DNA from: JAGXKT01 sp964531695
GTDB taxonomy: Bacteria > Planctomycetota > Phycisphaerae > SM23-33
NCBI GenBank assembly: GCA_964531695.1
Contig: CAZHEH010000004.1
Location: 62,001-126,000 of the forward strand
Reading direction: 5' to 3'
DNA: 64,000 nt
Shown: positions 38,233-46,208 of the stretch, one piece after another
Position numbering within the stretch: position 1 is the stretch's first letter
How the letters are laid out: each line of letters begins with the position of its first letter
Position numbers and translations under genes: made by a program
The notes under the pieces: model-generated
Told to the model about the DNA's origin: nothing
The model's database searches: none
The model's input: only the letters and a program-made list of their open reading frames with translations

Positions 38233-38949
38233 TCAACCCCCGCCGACGAGCCGGCGCTCGCGCGACAGCAGGGCGGCGCGCAGTTCGGCGGGGCCCGCCG
38301 CGTTCATGACGGCGGCTCGGGCGTCGGCGCTGTCTACCATGCGGGCCAGGCGGGCCAGGACGTGAAGCTGGGTCCGTTCCTCCTTGCAGCAGACGAGGAA
38401 GAACAGCCGCGTCAGGGAGCCGTCCGGCGCCCCGAACGGGATGCCCGCTCCGGTCAGCCCGGCGACGACGAAGCTCTCGGCCACGTCGTACGGAAGCGGT
38501 CCGGGCGGATGGGGCAGCGCGACGCCCGGCGCCACGGCCGTCGAGCAGAGGTCCTCCCGCCCGCGGACGTCCTCCAGAACGTCCTCCGGGGCGTACACGC
38601 GCTCGCACTCGACCGCCAAGTCCACCAGCCGCCGCAAAGCCGCATCTCGCGTGCGGGCGTCGAGCGGCGCCGCCAGGCCACCCTCGGGAATCAGCGGCAA
38701 GACAACCAGGCCCTCCGCGTCCATGCCGTGATGGGCCCGAACGCCCCGCTCGATCCGCTCCAGGCGGTCCGCGTCCAGCTCGTGGATTTGCTCCTCGACC
38801 CAGCGGTCGATTTCGGCCTTGGTGAACAGGAATCGCCCACCGACCTTGCGGCAGGGCAGCCGGTCGCGCGACGCCAGCTTCTGCACCTCGCGCAAGTCGA
38901 GGTGGAGGTAGGCCGCCACCTGCTGATCGCTCAACTGCTCGTAGGGCAT
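38233..38949 (-). CDS. Helix-turn-helix/PTS EIIA-like fusion regulator
   Basis: The 238-residue protein has an excisionase-type MerR-like helix-turn-helix (about 5-52; LSDQQVAAYLHLDLREVQKL, RKVGGRFLFTKAEIDRWV) followed by an EIIA domain of the fructose/nitrogen type. The phospho-acceptor would be His147 in GVALPHPPG. It may bind DNA and read the phosphorylation state of a PTS. No PTS genes are nearby. The ATG at 38949 is chosen by homology; the long upstream frame is low-complexity. Confidence 0.83.
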   Translation of the reverse strand: MPYEQLSDQQVAAYLHLDLREVQKLASRDRLPCRKVGGRFLFTKAEIDRWVEEQIHELDADRLERIERGVRAHHGMDAEGLVVLPLIPEGGLAAPLDARTRDAALRRLVDLAVECERVYAPEDVLEDVRGREDLCSTAVAPGVALPHPPGPLPYDVAESFVVAGLTGAGIPFGAPDGSLTRLFFLVCCKEERTQLHVLARLARMVDSADARAAVMNAAGPAELRAALLSRERRLVGGG

Positions 38950-39033
38950 CGTGGGCTCCCGTGGCGGCGGATATGCTACGCCGGCCCCGCCCCGCCTACA
39001 AGCCCCACCCGGCTCCCACGCCGTTTCCGCCCG

Positions 39034-39062
39034 TTGACTTTGGGCCCGTCCTGATCTAGACT
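39034..39062 (+). promoter_or_regulatory. Promoter of the 39134 gene
   Basis: TTGACT (39034-39039) and TAGACT (39057-39062) are separated by 17 bp. The start would be near 39070, giving a 65-base leader and a GGAAGGAG ribosome site. Confidence 0.62.
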
Positions 39063-39133
39063 TAGGTGTATGGCCTGACCGGACTCGTGCCGCCCGGATC
39101 GTATGGCGCCACGTCCACGGAAGGAGCATCTCT

Positions 39134-40171
39134 ATGGCGAATGACGCGAAGACCTCGCAGTGGATCGGCGGATGGGGGGGGGCCGCGCTCATCGCGTCCC
39201 TCGTCGTCGCGGGATTGGCGATCTTGGCATGCGTGCTCTTGGCCGTCATAGCCGGCGTCAACGGCGTCTGGAGCACGATGGCCGCGTACGTCGTGCTCCT
39301 CGCGGCCTTGGTGGCCGCGGGACTATGGTGCGTGGTCCTGCACCGGGTGCTGGGCGTGATCGTCCGCAACGAGGAAGGCGTGCAGGCCACGGCCCAGCGG
39401 CTCAGCCGCGTGGAATCTCTTCTGGAGAGCCAGATCGGCTCGCTCCGAAAGCTGGTCGAGTTGGAAAGCTTGTCCGACCGGGCCAAGAGCTTGGTCTTCC
39501 GCGAGGCGGAGACACAGGCGCTGCGCGAAGCGATCCACCACGAGGTGATGCAGCAGAACTACGATGGAGCCGCCAAGATCATCGACGCCGCCGAGCGGCA
39601 GCTTGGCTACGGCCCCGAGGCCGAGAAGCTCCGCGGGGAGTTGACCCAGTCCCAGCAGCGTTCGCTCGGGGAGAGAATCGACGCGGCCGTGGCACGCATC
39701 GACGACCTGGTGGCCGGCCAGGATTGGCCCGCCGCCTACCGGCAGGCCCAACGGCTGATGGGGCTGTTCCCGGACGACGAGAAGGTCCAAGGCCTGCCCG
39801 AACGCATCACCACGGCCCGCAACGAGTACAAGCGAGGACTGCTCACCGACTACGCCGAGGCCGTGCGCCGCAATGACGTTGACCGCGGCATCGAACTGCT
39901 CCATCGGCTCGACGCCTACTTGACGCCCCAGGAGGCGGCCGCGCTGGAGGAATCCGCCCGCGGCGTGTTCAAGGAGAAGCTCCACACGCTGGGCGTGCAG
40001 TTCTCGATCCTGGTGTCGGATCATCGCTGGTCGGACGCGCTGACCACGGGCGAGCAGATCATCCGGGAGTTCCCCAATTCCCGCATGGCCCAGGAGGTTC
40101 GCGAGAAGCTGGACCTCCTCCGCAGCTACGCCGCCCAGGGCGCTCCGGGCTCCGGCGCTCGCACCGGCTGA
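39134..40171 (+). CDS. Membrane protein with coiled-coil and TPR-like helices
   Basis: The 345-residue protein has two membrane segments near the N-terminus (about 17-42 and 48-72). The rest is cytoplasmic helical repeat: RLSRVESLLESQIGSLRKL coiled coil, then TPR-like units with DWPAAYRQAQRLMGLFP and LHRLDAYLTPQEAAALEE and RWSDALTTGEQIIREFPNS. It probably scaffolds other proteins. A run of nine G residues falls in its 15th codon region. No function is recognised. Confidence 0.78.
   Translation: MANDAKTSQWIGGWGGAALIASLVVAGLAILACVLLAVIAGVNGVWSTMAAYVVLLAALVAAGLWCVVLHRVLGVIVRNEEGVQATAQRLSRVESLLESQIGSLRKLVELESLSDRAKSLVFREAETQALREAIHHEVMQQNYDGAAKIIDAAERQLGYGPEAEKLRGELTQSQQRSLGERIDAAVARIDDLVAGQDWPAAYRQAQRLMGLFPDDEKVQGLPERITTARNEYKRGLLTDYAEAVRRNDVDRGIELLHRLDAYLTPQEAAALEESARGVFKEKLHTLGVQFSILVSDHRWSDALTTGEQIIREFPNSRMAQEVREKLDLLRSYAAQGAPGSGARTG
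39174..39182 (+). repeat. Nine-base G tract inside the 5' end of a membrane protein gene
   Basis: Nine consecutive G bases follow AT at codons 14-17 (Trp-Gly-Gly). A slip of one base would frameshift the gene after about 15 residues. Confidence 0.9.
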
Positions 40172-40240
40172 TTTCCGGACGGATTCCGCCCCCCGGACGC
40201 GCCCCCGCGCAAGGTGAATACTAGATTCAGTGTAGAGTCA

Positions 40241-40260
40241 CCGCGCGGGACCGCGCGGGA
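40241..40260 (+). repeat. Tandem 10-bp repeat before a small gene
   Basis: CCGCGCGGGA occurs twice in direct succession. CCGCGCGG is self-complementary, so it can form a hairpin immediately before the purine-rich ribosome site GGAGGAAC at 40261. Confidence 0.8.
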
Positions 40261-40272
40261 GGAGGAACGTGC

Positions 40273-40626
40273 TTGGACGTGCGCTCCGTTTGCGTCACCA
40301 GCGACTGCGGGATCGCCGCCCGCCTGCCCCAACGGGCGGCCGCGGATCCGTCGGCGTCCCGGGAGCAGGATCCGCACGCGGGTCCGGTGACGTCCGCGGC
40401 GCAGCAGGCCGAGTCGGTCGGTAGCACAATCGACTCCTTGCTGGCCTCCGTTGTGGAGGCGAGTCGCGCCCAGGGCCGCCCGAGCGCCCACTCCTCCGAC
40501 GCCGAGGCGGACAGCGCCGCCGATGTCCGCCGTTCGGCCGACGAACTCAGCCGCCTGATCACCGCACTGGCCGAGAGGTACGAACAGGCCAAGCAGGAGG
40601 GCATCGGGCTGGACTGGGTGGCCTGA
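40273..40626 (+). CDS. Small hypothetical protein
   Basis: The frame has 117 residues with a TTG start after GGAGGAGGAAC (a GTG six bases further is possible). The C-terminal half (SADELSRLITALAERYEQAKQEGIGLDWVA) is amphipathic helix; the N-terminal half is Ala/Ser-rich and looks disordered. Two Cys (SVCVTSDCG) lie near the start. No family is recognised. Confidence 0.5.
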   Translation: MDVRSVCVTSDCGIAARLPQRAAADPSASREQDPHAGPVTSAAQQAESVGSTIDSLLASVVEASRAQGRPSAHSSDAEADSAADVRRSADELSRLITALAERYEQAKQEGIGLDWVA

Positions 40627-40650
40627 GGGGCCTGCGGTCCCCGCGGCAAG

Positions 40651-40685
40651 GCCGCTCCCGACAGGACGCACCGGCCGGGAGCGGC
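40651..40685. terminator. Stem-loop between the small gene and metG
   Basis: GCCGCTCCCG (40651-40660) and CGGGAGCGGC (40676-40685) form a perfect 10-bp stem with a 15-base loop. A short TTG but no long T-run follows, so it may be a weak terminator or an mRNA structure. Confidence 0.5.
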
Positions 40686-40775
40686 TTGACTATGCGCTCA
40701 TCGCGGCCCCGACGCGGCCGGCGTTCGGCGTGACCGGGCTTGATTTTGCTCGCCATATCGCCATTCTCTACATGC

Positions 40776-42335
40776 ATGCCCGAAACCTACTACGTCACGA
40801 CGCCGATCTACTACGTCAACGACTCCCCGCACATCGGCCACGCCTACACGACGATCGCGGCCGACGTGCTGGCCCGCTACTGGCGCGCGGCCGGGCGAGA
40901 CGTGCGGTTCCAGACCGGCACGGACGAGCACGGCATCAAGATCGTCAAGGCCGCGGGCGAAAAGGGCGTGACGCCACAGGAACTGGCCGACGACGTGGTC
41001 GTCCATTTCCAGCAGCTTTGGGACGACCTGGAGATCAGCCACGACACGTTCATCCGCACCTCGGAGCCGCGCCACGAGCAGCGCGTGCAATCCCTCGTGC
41101 GGCGGCTGCTCGAGGCGGACGAGATCTACCTCGGCGAGTACGAGGGCTGGTACGACGAGGGGCAGGAGGAATTCGTCACCGAGTCCACCGCCCGAGACAA
41201 CGACTACAAGAGCCCGATCAGCGGCAAGCCGCTCACCCGGTACTCCGAGCCGAGCTACTTCTTCCGACTGACGAAGTGGGTCGAGCCGCTCATCGCGTAC
41301 ATCGAGCAGAGCCCCGGCTTCATCCAGCCGGTCGCCCGCCGAAACGAGGTGGTCAGCAAGCTCCGCATGGGCATCGAGGACCTGAGCATCTCCCGCGAGC
41401 GGGCCAAGCTGGGCAACTGGGGCGTGCTGATGCCCAACGACGAGACGCACTCCGTCTACGTCTGGATCGACGCATTGAGCAACTACTACACCGGCTGCGG
41501 CCTGCCGGAGATCGGCGACGAGCACGACGGCGGCGCCGCCCGCTACTGGCCCGCCGACGTGCATCTGATCGGCAAGGACATCCTGTGGTTCCATGCCGTC
41601 TACTGGCCCTGCATGCTGATGGCCCTGGACATCCCCCTGCCCCGGTGCATCTTCGCCCACGGCTGGTGGACCAGCGAGGGCCGCAAGATGTCCAAGAGCT
41701 TGGGCAACTTCATCTCGCGCCAGGTCATCGCCGAGCTGTGCGAGGAGTACAGCGTCGACGTGTTCCGCTATTACCTGCTGCGGGCCGTGACGTTCGGCCT
41801 CGACGGAGACTTCTCGCACGACGACCTGCGGGAGCGGTACAACGGCGAGCTAGCCAACGGGCTCGGCAACCTGCTCAGCCGAACGGTCAACATGATCTCG
41901 CGCTACTGCGAGGCGTCCGTGCCCGCGCCCGAGGCGGACGTCGCCGAGGCGCAGGAGGTCCGCCAGGCGGCCGAGGCGTTGACCTCCGGCGGCCCCGAGG
42001 CCATGGCCGCATGCCAGTTCCATCTGTATCTTGAGAAAATGCAAGGCCTAGTGGCGGCCACCAACCGCTTCATCGACGTGACCAAGCCCTTCCAACTCGC
42101 CAAGGACGAAACTCAGCGGGAGCGGCTGGCGACGATCCTCTACACGTGCGCCGAGGCCGTGCGGATCGCCCTGTTGCACCTTCGCCCGTTCATGCCCGCC
42201 ACGGCCGGTCGCGGCCTGGCGCAGCTCGGGCTTCAAGTGCCGGACGCTCCGCTGGCCGAGGCCGCCGCTTGGGGCGCACTGTCACCCGGAACGACCGTCA
42301 ACAAGGGCGAAGGCCTCTTCCCACGGAAGCAGTGA
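40776..42335 (+). CDS. metG: Methionyl-tRNA synthetase (short form without zinc knuckle)
   Basis: MetG charges tRNA-Met. The 519 residues contain HIGH at 19-22 (SPHIGHAYTT) and KMSKS at 304-308. The connective peptide lacks the CxxC pairs of the zinc-binding form, so it belongs to the zinc-free type. The C-terminal EMAP/tRNA-binding domain is absent, ending in GLFPRKQ. ATG at 40776 gives MPETYYVTTPIYYVND, the standard start. Its TGA shares one base with the next ATG. Confidence 0.96.
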   Translation: MPETYYVTTPIYYVNDSPHIGHAYTTIAADVLARYWRAAGRDVRFQTGTDEHGIKIVKAAGEKGVTPQELADDVVVHFQQLWDDLEISHDTFIRTSEPRHEQRVQSLVRRLLEADEIYLGEYEGWYDEGQEEFVTESTARDNDYKSPISGKPLTRYSEPSYFFRLTKWVEPLIAYIEQSPGFIQPVARRNEVVSKLRMGIEDLSISRERAKLGNWGVLMPNDETHSVYVWIDALSNYYTGCGLPEIGDEHDGGAARYWPADVHLIGKDILWFHAVYWPCMLMALDIPLPRCIFAHGWWTSEGRKMSKSLGNFISRQVIAELCEEYSVDVFRYYLLRAVTFGLDGDFSHDDLRERYNGELANGLGNLLSRTVNMISRYCEASVPAPEADVAEAQEVRQAAEALTSGGPEAMAACQFHLYLEKMQGLVAATNRFIDVTKPFQLAKDETQRERLATILYTCAEAVRIALLHLRPFMPATAGRGLAQLGLQVPDAPLAEAAAWGALSPGTTVNKGEGLFPRKQ

Positions 42336-42727
42336 TGGTGGACGAGCCCGAGAAGTCAATGGAGCAGGTCATCCGCGAGGACGGCCGCTATCCGCCCGAG
42401 GCGTTCGGGTTCCTCCACGAGGGGCTGAGCCGCGCGGTGGGCGAGGTCTACGGCGAGTCCCCCCCGCCGGGCCAGCACCACGTGAGCGGCAGCCAGCTTT
42501 GCGAGTCGCTGCGGCGACTTGCGATCGACAAGTGGGGCATGCTGGCTCGGGCGGTGCTCGCGCGTTGGAATATCCGCAGAACCATCGACTTCGGACAGAT
42601 GGTCTACCTGCTCGTCGACAACGGGTTCATGCGGAAGACGAACGAGGACAGCATCGAGGACTTCCGGGACGTGTACGACTTCGCCGACGCGTTCGAGTTG
42701 GGGGAGGACTTCGACCTACGCGAATGA
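42335..42727 (+). CDS. Minf_1886-type protein (Verruco/Plancto-restricted family)
   Basis: The 130-residue protein has the family pattern: EQVIREDGRYPPEAFGFLHEGLSRAV, then HHVSGSQLCESLRRLAIDKWGMLARAVL and TIDFGQMVYLLVDNGFMRKT and DVYDFADAFE. I recognise this as the Minf_1886/TIGR04138-type family, restricted mainly to Verrucomicrobia and Planctomycetes. The biochemical role is unknown. It overlaps metG by one base and the next gene by ATGA. Confidence 0.82.
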   Translation: MVDEPEKSMEQVIREDGRYPPEAFGFLHEGLSRAVGEVYGESPPPGQHHVSGSQLCESLRRLAIDKWGMLARAVLARWNIRRTIDFGQMVYLLVDNGFMRKTNEDSIEDFRDVYDFADAFELGEDFDLRE

Positions 42728-42933
42728 GCCGCAAGCCCCGCGACAGCAAGAGCCCGGCCTCCCGCTCAGACGGGAAGCCGGCCCCCGAGACGCCGGAGCC
42801 GCCGATCAACCGCATCGACGGGGTGCCGGACGTCTCCGCGCGCCGCCCATGGTGGAAATACGCGATCGTGGCCGGGATCTTCCTGGTCTGGGCAGGGTTC
42901 CTCCTGTACTGTGGGCTGGCCGCGAACGTCTGA
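42724..42933 (+). CDS. Small single-pass membrane protein
   Basis: The 69-residue protein has a basic/Pro-rich N-terminus and one C-terminal helix (YAIVAGIFLVWAGFLLYCGLAANV). It overlaps the previous gene by four bases, which supports it as real and co-translated. Function is unknown. Confidence 0.65.
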   Translation: MSRKPRDSKSPASRSDGKPAPETPEPPINRIDGVPDVSARRPWWKYAIVAGIFLVWAGFLLYCGLAANV

Positions 42934-42975
42934 GCGCTGTCGCGCCCCCAGGGAGGAGACGACAAGGAACACGGC

Positions 42976-43953
42976 ATGATACCGTTCACCTCACGCCGAG
43001 CTGCTCTGTTGACTGGCCTGCTCGTATGCGCCGTGCTCGGGGCAGCCGGTTGTCAGCCCGCGGACGACTCGCTCGCCGAAGGCGGCGGCGAGGTCATCCA
43101 GGCGCCGGCCGACAGCATCAGCATCTACCAACTCGCCGGGCGGCTGGCCATGAAGGTCATCCGCGCGTCGCACTGCTCGGGCACGCTGAGCGACGGCGAG
43201 CACACGGTGGTCGTGTTTGCCGACCCGAACGGTCAGGTCCACCTGGACGGGCGGGCCATCGGGCCGGACGGCGGAATTGCCGAGGTCCGCGGCATGCTGT
43301 TCGTGTCCGACGCCCACGCGGCGCCGCTGCTCCGGGCGGTGCGGCTTGCCCGCGCGGCGGCGCGGCCCCGACCTCAGCCCGAGCGGCCCGAGCCCCGGCG
43401 TCGGCCCGCCGCCAAGGGCTGCATCGTGATCGACCCCGGCCACGGCGGGAAGGACCCCGGCTGCACGAGCGTCTACGGGTTGCCCGAGAAGGCGGTGAAC
43501 CTGCCCGTCTCGCTCCGAGTGTCCAAGCTGCTCCGCGACCGCGGCTACAAGGTCATCTTGACCCGGAGCGACGATACGTTCATCGAACTGAATGAGCGGG
43601 CGGCGATCGCCAACCGCAACGGGGCCGACCTGTTCCTCAGCATCCACGCCGATTGGGCCGAGAACGCCGGCGCACGCGGGTCCACCCTCTATGTCGCCCG
43701 CGCCGCCACGGGCGACTCGCTTTCACTCGCGGCCGCGTGCGAGTCCCGTCTCGGCGGGGTCTGCTCCCACAGCCGGGGCACGAGACGGGCCGATTTCCGT
43801 GTGTTGGTCCGCACGAGCTGCCCGGCCGCCCTCATCGAGCTGGGCTTCATGTCCAACCACGTCGAGGCCCGCAAACTGGCCGACGCCGCCTACCAGGATC
43901 GCCTGGCGGACGCCGTCGCCGCCGCGGCGGAGGATTTCCTCTCCTCCCGCTGA
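42976..43953 (+). CDS. N-acetylmuramoyl-L-alanine amidase (amidase_3)
   Basis: The 325-residue protein is probably exported: hydrophobic start with LGAAGC near residue 26, a near-lipobox, so it may be a lipoprotein. A linker precedes a zinc amidase domain with IDPGHGGKDPG, LPEKAVN, SIHADWA and LIELGFMSN, giving His, Glu, His and the catalytic Glu. It cuts the amide bond between MurNAc and L-Ala in peptidoglycan, usually at division or in remodelling. Confidence 0.9.
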   Translation: MIPFTSRRAALLTGLLVCAVLGAAGCQPADDSLAEGGGEVIQAPADSISIYQLAGRLAMKVIRASHCSGTLSDGEHTVVVFADPNGQVHLDGRAIGPDGGIAEVRGMLFVSDAHAAPLLRAVRLARAAARPRPQPERPEPRRRPAAKGCIVIDPGHGGKDPGCTSVYGLPEKAVNLPVSLRVSKLLRDRGYKVILTRSDDTFIELNERAAIANRNGADLFLSIHADWAENAGARGSTLYVARAATGDSLSLAAACESRLGGVCSHSRGTRRADFRVLVRTSCPAALIELGFMSNHVEARKLADAAYQDRLADAVAAAAEDFLSSR

Positions 43954-44057
43954 ACGGCCGCAAGTCCATGCTTTCCGCGACTTTCCCTCGCCGCCTGTTC
44001 AAGGCCCGGCTTTGCCCCTCCGATATCCGTATCGTACCTTCCGGCGCGGAGGAAGCG

Positions 44058-44252
44058 ATGCCACACACCTACCGAATACGATACCGGCACGGCGCGGGTC
44101 AGGCGGAGGATGAGACGGTCGTGGAGGCCAACAGCCCCGTTGAGGCCATGGTGAAGTTCCGCCACACTCGCAACGGCCGGCCGCGCGACGCCTGGCCGGC
44201 GGACGACGTGCTCAGCGTCTGCCCCGACGGCTGCGGCGAACCGGCCTGGTGA
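44058..44252 (+). CDS. Small hypothetical protein
   Basis: 64 residues from the ATG at 44058, with GCGGAGGAAGC just upstream. The sequence (TYRIRYRHG...VEANSPVEAMVKFRHTR) reads like a small beta-alpha domain, with CPDGCG near the end. No family recognised. The ribosome site and lack of overlap argue for a real gene. Confidence 0.6.
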   Translation: MPHTYRIRYRHGAGQAEDETVVEANSPVEAMVKFRHTRNGRPRDAWPADDVLSVCPDGCGEPAW

Positions 44253-44320
44253 CCTCTCCGCCTGGGAGCGATGCGACGCGCCCGCGGCACCGGCGGACGT
44301 GGCCGATTGCCTCAGGCGGG

Positions 44321-44671
44321 CTACCCCTCGATCTTCGTCACGCGGACCTGGACGTACTTCTGACGATGCCCCGTCTTCGTCCGTGAGGACTTACGGCGGC
44401 GCCACTTGTGGCTGTGAACCTTCGGGCCCTTGTGCTCGGCGTCGACGATCTGTGCCGTCACGCTCGCGCCCTCCACCAGCGGGGTCCCGACCTTGACGGC
44501 GCTCTTGTCGCCCTCATCGCCGTCTCGCTCCGGCGTGCCCGGGCTGATCAGCAGCACGCGCTCGAACCGCAGCTCGGTCTGCCCCTCGTCCAAGTCGCGC
44601 AAATCCACGTTCAGCACATCGCCCTCGGCCACGCGGAACTGCTGGCCACTATCTTCGATCACTGCGTACAC
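44321..44671 (-). CDS. rplU: 50S ribosomal protein bL21
   Basis: bL21 binds 23S rRNA. The 116 residues contain MYAVIEDSGQQFRVAEGD, GTPLVEGASVTAQIVD and HSHKWRRRKSSRTKTGHRQKYVQVRVTKI. A small acidic insert (PERDGDEGDKSA) separates two parts. GTG start with AGGAGA upstream. rpmA (bL27), the normal partner, is not next to it. Confidence 0.95.
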   Translation of the reverse strand: MYAVIEDSGQQFRVAEGDVLNVDLRDLDEGQTELRFERVLLISPGTPERDGDEGDKSAVKVGTPLVEGASVTAQIVDAEHKGPKVHSHKWRRRKSSRTKTGHRQKYVQVRVTKIEG

Positions 44672-44704
44672 GGTGGTGTCTCCTGTGCTCAGGCAAAGAG
44701 CAAG

Positions 44705-44734
44705 ATTCTAGCCGCCCCCGCGGCTTGGCGTCAA
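44705..44734 (-). promoter_or_regulatory. Promoter of rplU
   Basis: Minus-strand TTGACG (44734-44729) and TAGAAT (44710-44705), separated by 18 bp. The leader would be about 27 bases. Same boxes as the rex promoter. Confidence 0.68.
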
Positions 44735-44811
44735 CGGCTTTCGCGGCGCCCTGGGCTTGGCGTCTTGCGGCGCCAAGGCCGGTACGGCGGCGCTTCACCA
44801 ATTGCACTCGG

Positions 44812-44840
44812 TGGACAGCGGTCCGGTCCGCCTCTACAAT
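44812..44840 (+). promoter_or_regulatory. Promoter of the DUF6786 gene
   Basis: TGGACA (44812-44817) and TACAAT (44835-44840) are separated by 17 bp, each one base from consensus. The start would be near 44847, about 45 bases before the ATG. Confidence 0.7.
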
Positions 44841-44890
44841 GCCGGGCCGCTCGGCCGCGGCCGGGCGCGAGCCGAAAGGATCCTCTACCC

Positions 44891-46030
44891 ATGGCCGAGA
44901 GCACATACGCACAGGACGCCGCATTCCTCCAGCAGCACACCCAGGTCGCCGAGCTGACGCAGGGCGACGCCCGCGTGGCCGTGGCTCCGGGCTATCAGGG
45001 GCGCGTGATGACCTCGTCCTTGGCCGGTGAAGACGGGGCGAGTTTCGGCTGGCTGAACCGCGAGTTCATCGAGGGCGGCGAGACGGGCACGGCCTTCGAC
45101 AACTACGGCGGCGAGGACCGCTTCTGGCTCGGGCCCGAGGCGGGCCAGTTCGGCCTGTGGTTCGAGCCGGGCGAGCCGTTCAACCTGGACCACTGGAAGA
45201 CCCCGCCCGGCTTCAACGAGGGCGCGTTCGAGGTGGACACGCTCAGTGCCGGCTCGGTCGCGATGAGCCGCCGGTTCCGCGTCACCAACGCCAGCGGAAC
45301 GGAGTTCGCTTGCTCCGTGTGGCGGACGATCAACCTCATCGGCCCGAGCGACGCGGCCGGGCTTCTTGGCATCGACATGCCGAAGGGCGTCCGGATGGTC
45401 GGCTTCGAGTCCGAGAATCAGCTCGGCAACGCGGGAGACGAGCCCTGGACACGTGACGGCGGCCTGTTGAGCGTGTGGATCCTCGGACAGTTCAAGCCGC
45501 TGCCGCACGGACAGGTGATCGCCCCATTCGTCGTGGGCGACGCCGCAACGCTCGGGCCGAAGGTCACCACCAATTACTTCGGCGAAATCCCGCCCGAACG
45601 CTGCCGTGTCGGTGAGTGGTACGTCCTGTTCTCCTGCGACGGGCAATACCGCAGCAAGATCGGCGTCTCGCCGATGCGGGCCAAGGACGTAATCGGCAGC
45701 TACGACCCCGACGCCGAGGTCCTGACAATCGTGCAGTTCAACCTGCCGGTCGACTCGGGCAACATGCCGTACGTCAACAGCTTGTGGGAGCGGCAGGAAG
45801 AGCCGTTCGCCGGGGATGCGGTCAACAGCTACAACGACGGCCCGCCGTCGCCCGGCGCGACCCCCCTGGGGCCCTTCTACGAGATCGAGACCTCCAGCCC
45901 CGCGGCCGAGCTGGACCCGGGAGAGACCCTTTCACACGAACACCGGACCTTCCATTTCGCCGGCGACCAAGACGGGCTGGAGACCATCGCGCGGTCCGTG
46001 CTCGGGATCGACCTGGACAAGATCGCATAG
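44891..46030 (+). CDS. DUF6786 family protein
   Basis: The 379-residue protein is rich in beta structure with no signal peptide (MAESTYAQDAAFLQQHT start). Conserved-looking blocks include VAVAPGYQGRVMTSSLAG, GGEDRFWLGPEAGQFGLWF, and SHEHRTFHFAG. I recognise it as resembling DUF6786, whose fold may be like galactose mutarotase, but that is uncertain. AAAGGA lies upstream of the ATG. Confidence 0.72.
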   Translation: MAESTYAQDAAFLQQHTQVAELTQGDARVAVAPGYQGRVMTSSLAGEDGASFGWLNREFIEGGETGTAFDNYGGEDRFWLGPEAGQFGLWFEPGEPFNLDHWKTPPGFNEGAFEVDTLSAGSVAMSRRFRVTNASGTEFACSVWRTINLIGPSDAAGLLGIDMPKGVRMVGFESENQLGNAGDEPWTRDGGLLSVWILGQFKPLPHGQVIAPFVVGDAATLGPKVTTNYFGEIPPERCRVGEWYVLFSCDGQYRSKIGVSPMRAKDVIGSYDPDAEVLTIVQFNLPVDSGNMPYVNSLWERQEEPFAGDAVNSYNDGPPSPGATPLGPFYEIETSSPAAELDPGETLSHEHRTFHFAGDQDGLETIARSVLGIDLDKIA

Positions 46031-46049
46031 GTCAGGCCCGCGACCGAAG

Positions 46050-46078
46050 TTGTGACCGGCGCTCGCGGCGACTATACT
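46050..46078 (+). promoter_or_regulatory. Promoter of the LEA-like gene
   Basis: TTGTGA (46050-46055) and TATACT (46073-46078) are separated by 17 bp. The leader would be about 125 bases long. Confidence 0.65.
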
Positions 46079-46208
46079 TCCGTGACCCGCCGATTGAGGC
46101 GTATCGGGCGCTCCATCGGCGGGATCGGGTACACGTTCGCAGAAACCAGGGCCGCTTCGGCCCGAGAACGCTGCGCCGTCCGGAGCGGTAAGATAAGAGG
46201 AGAATGCC

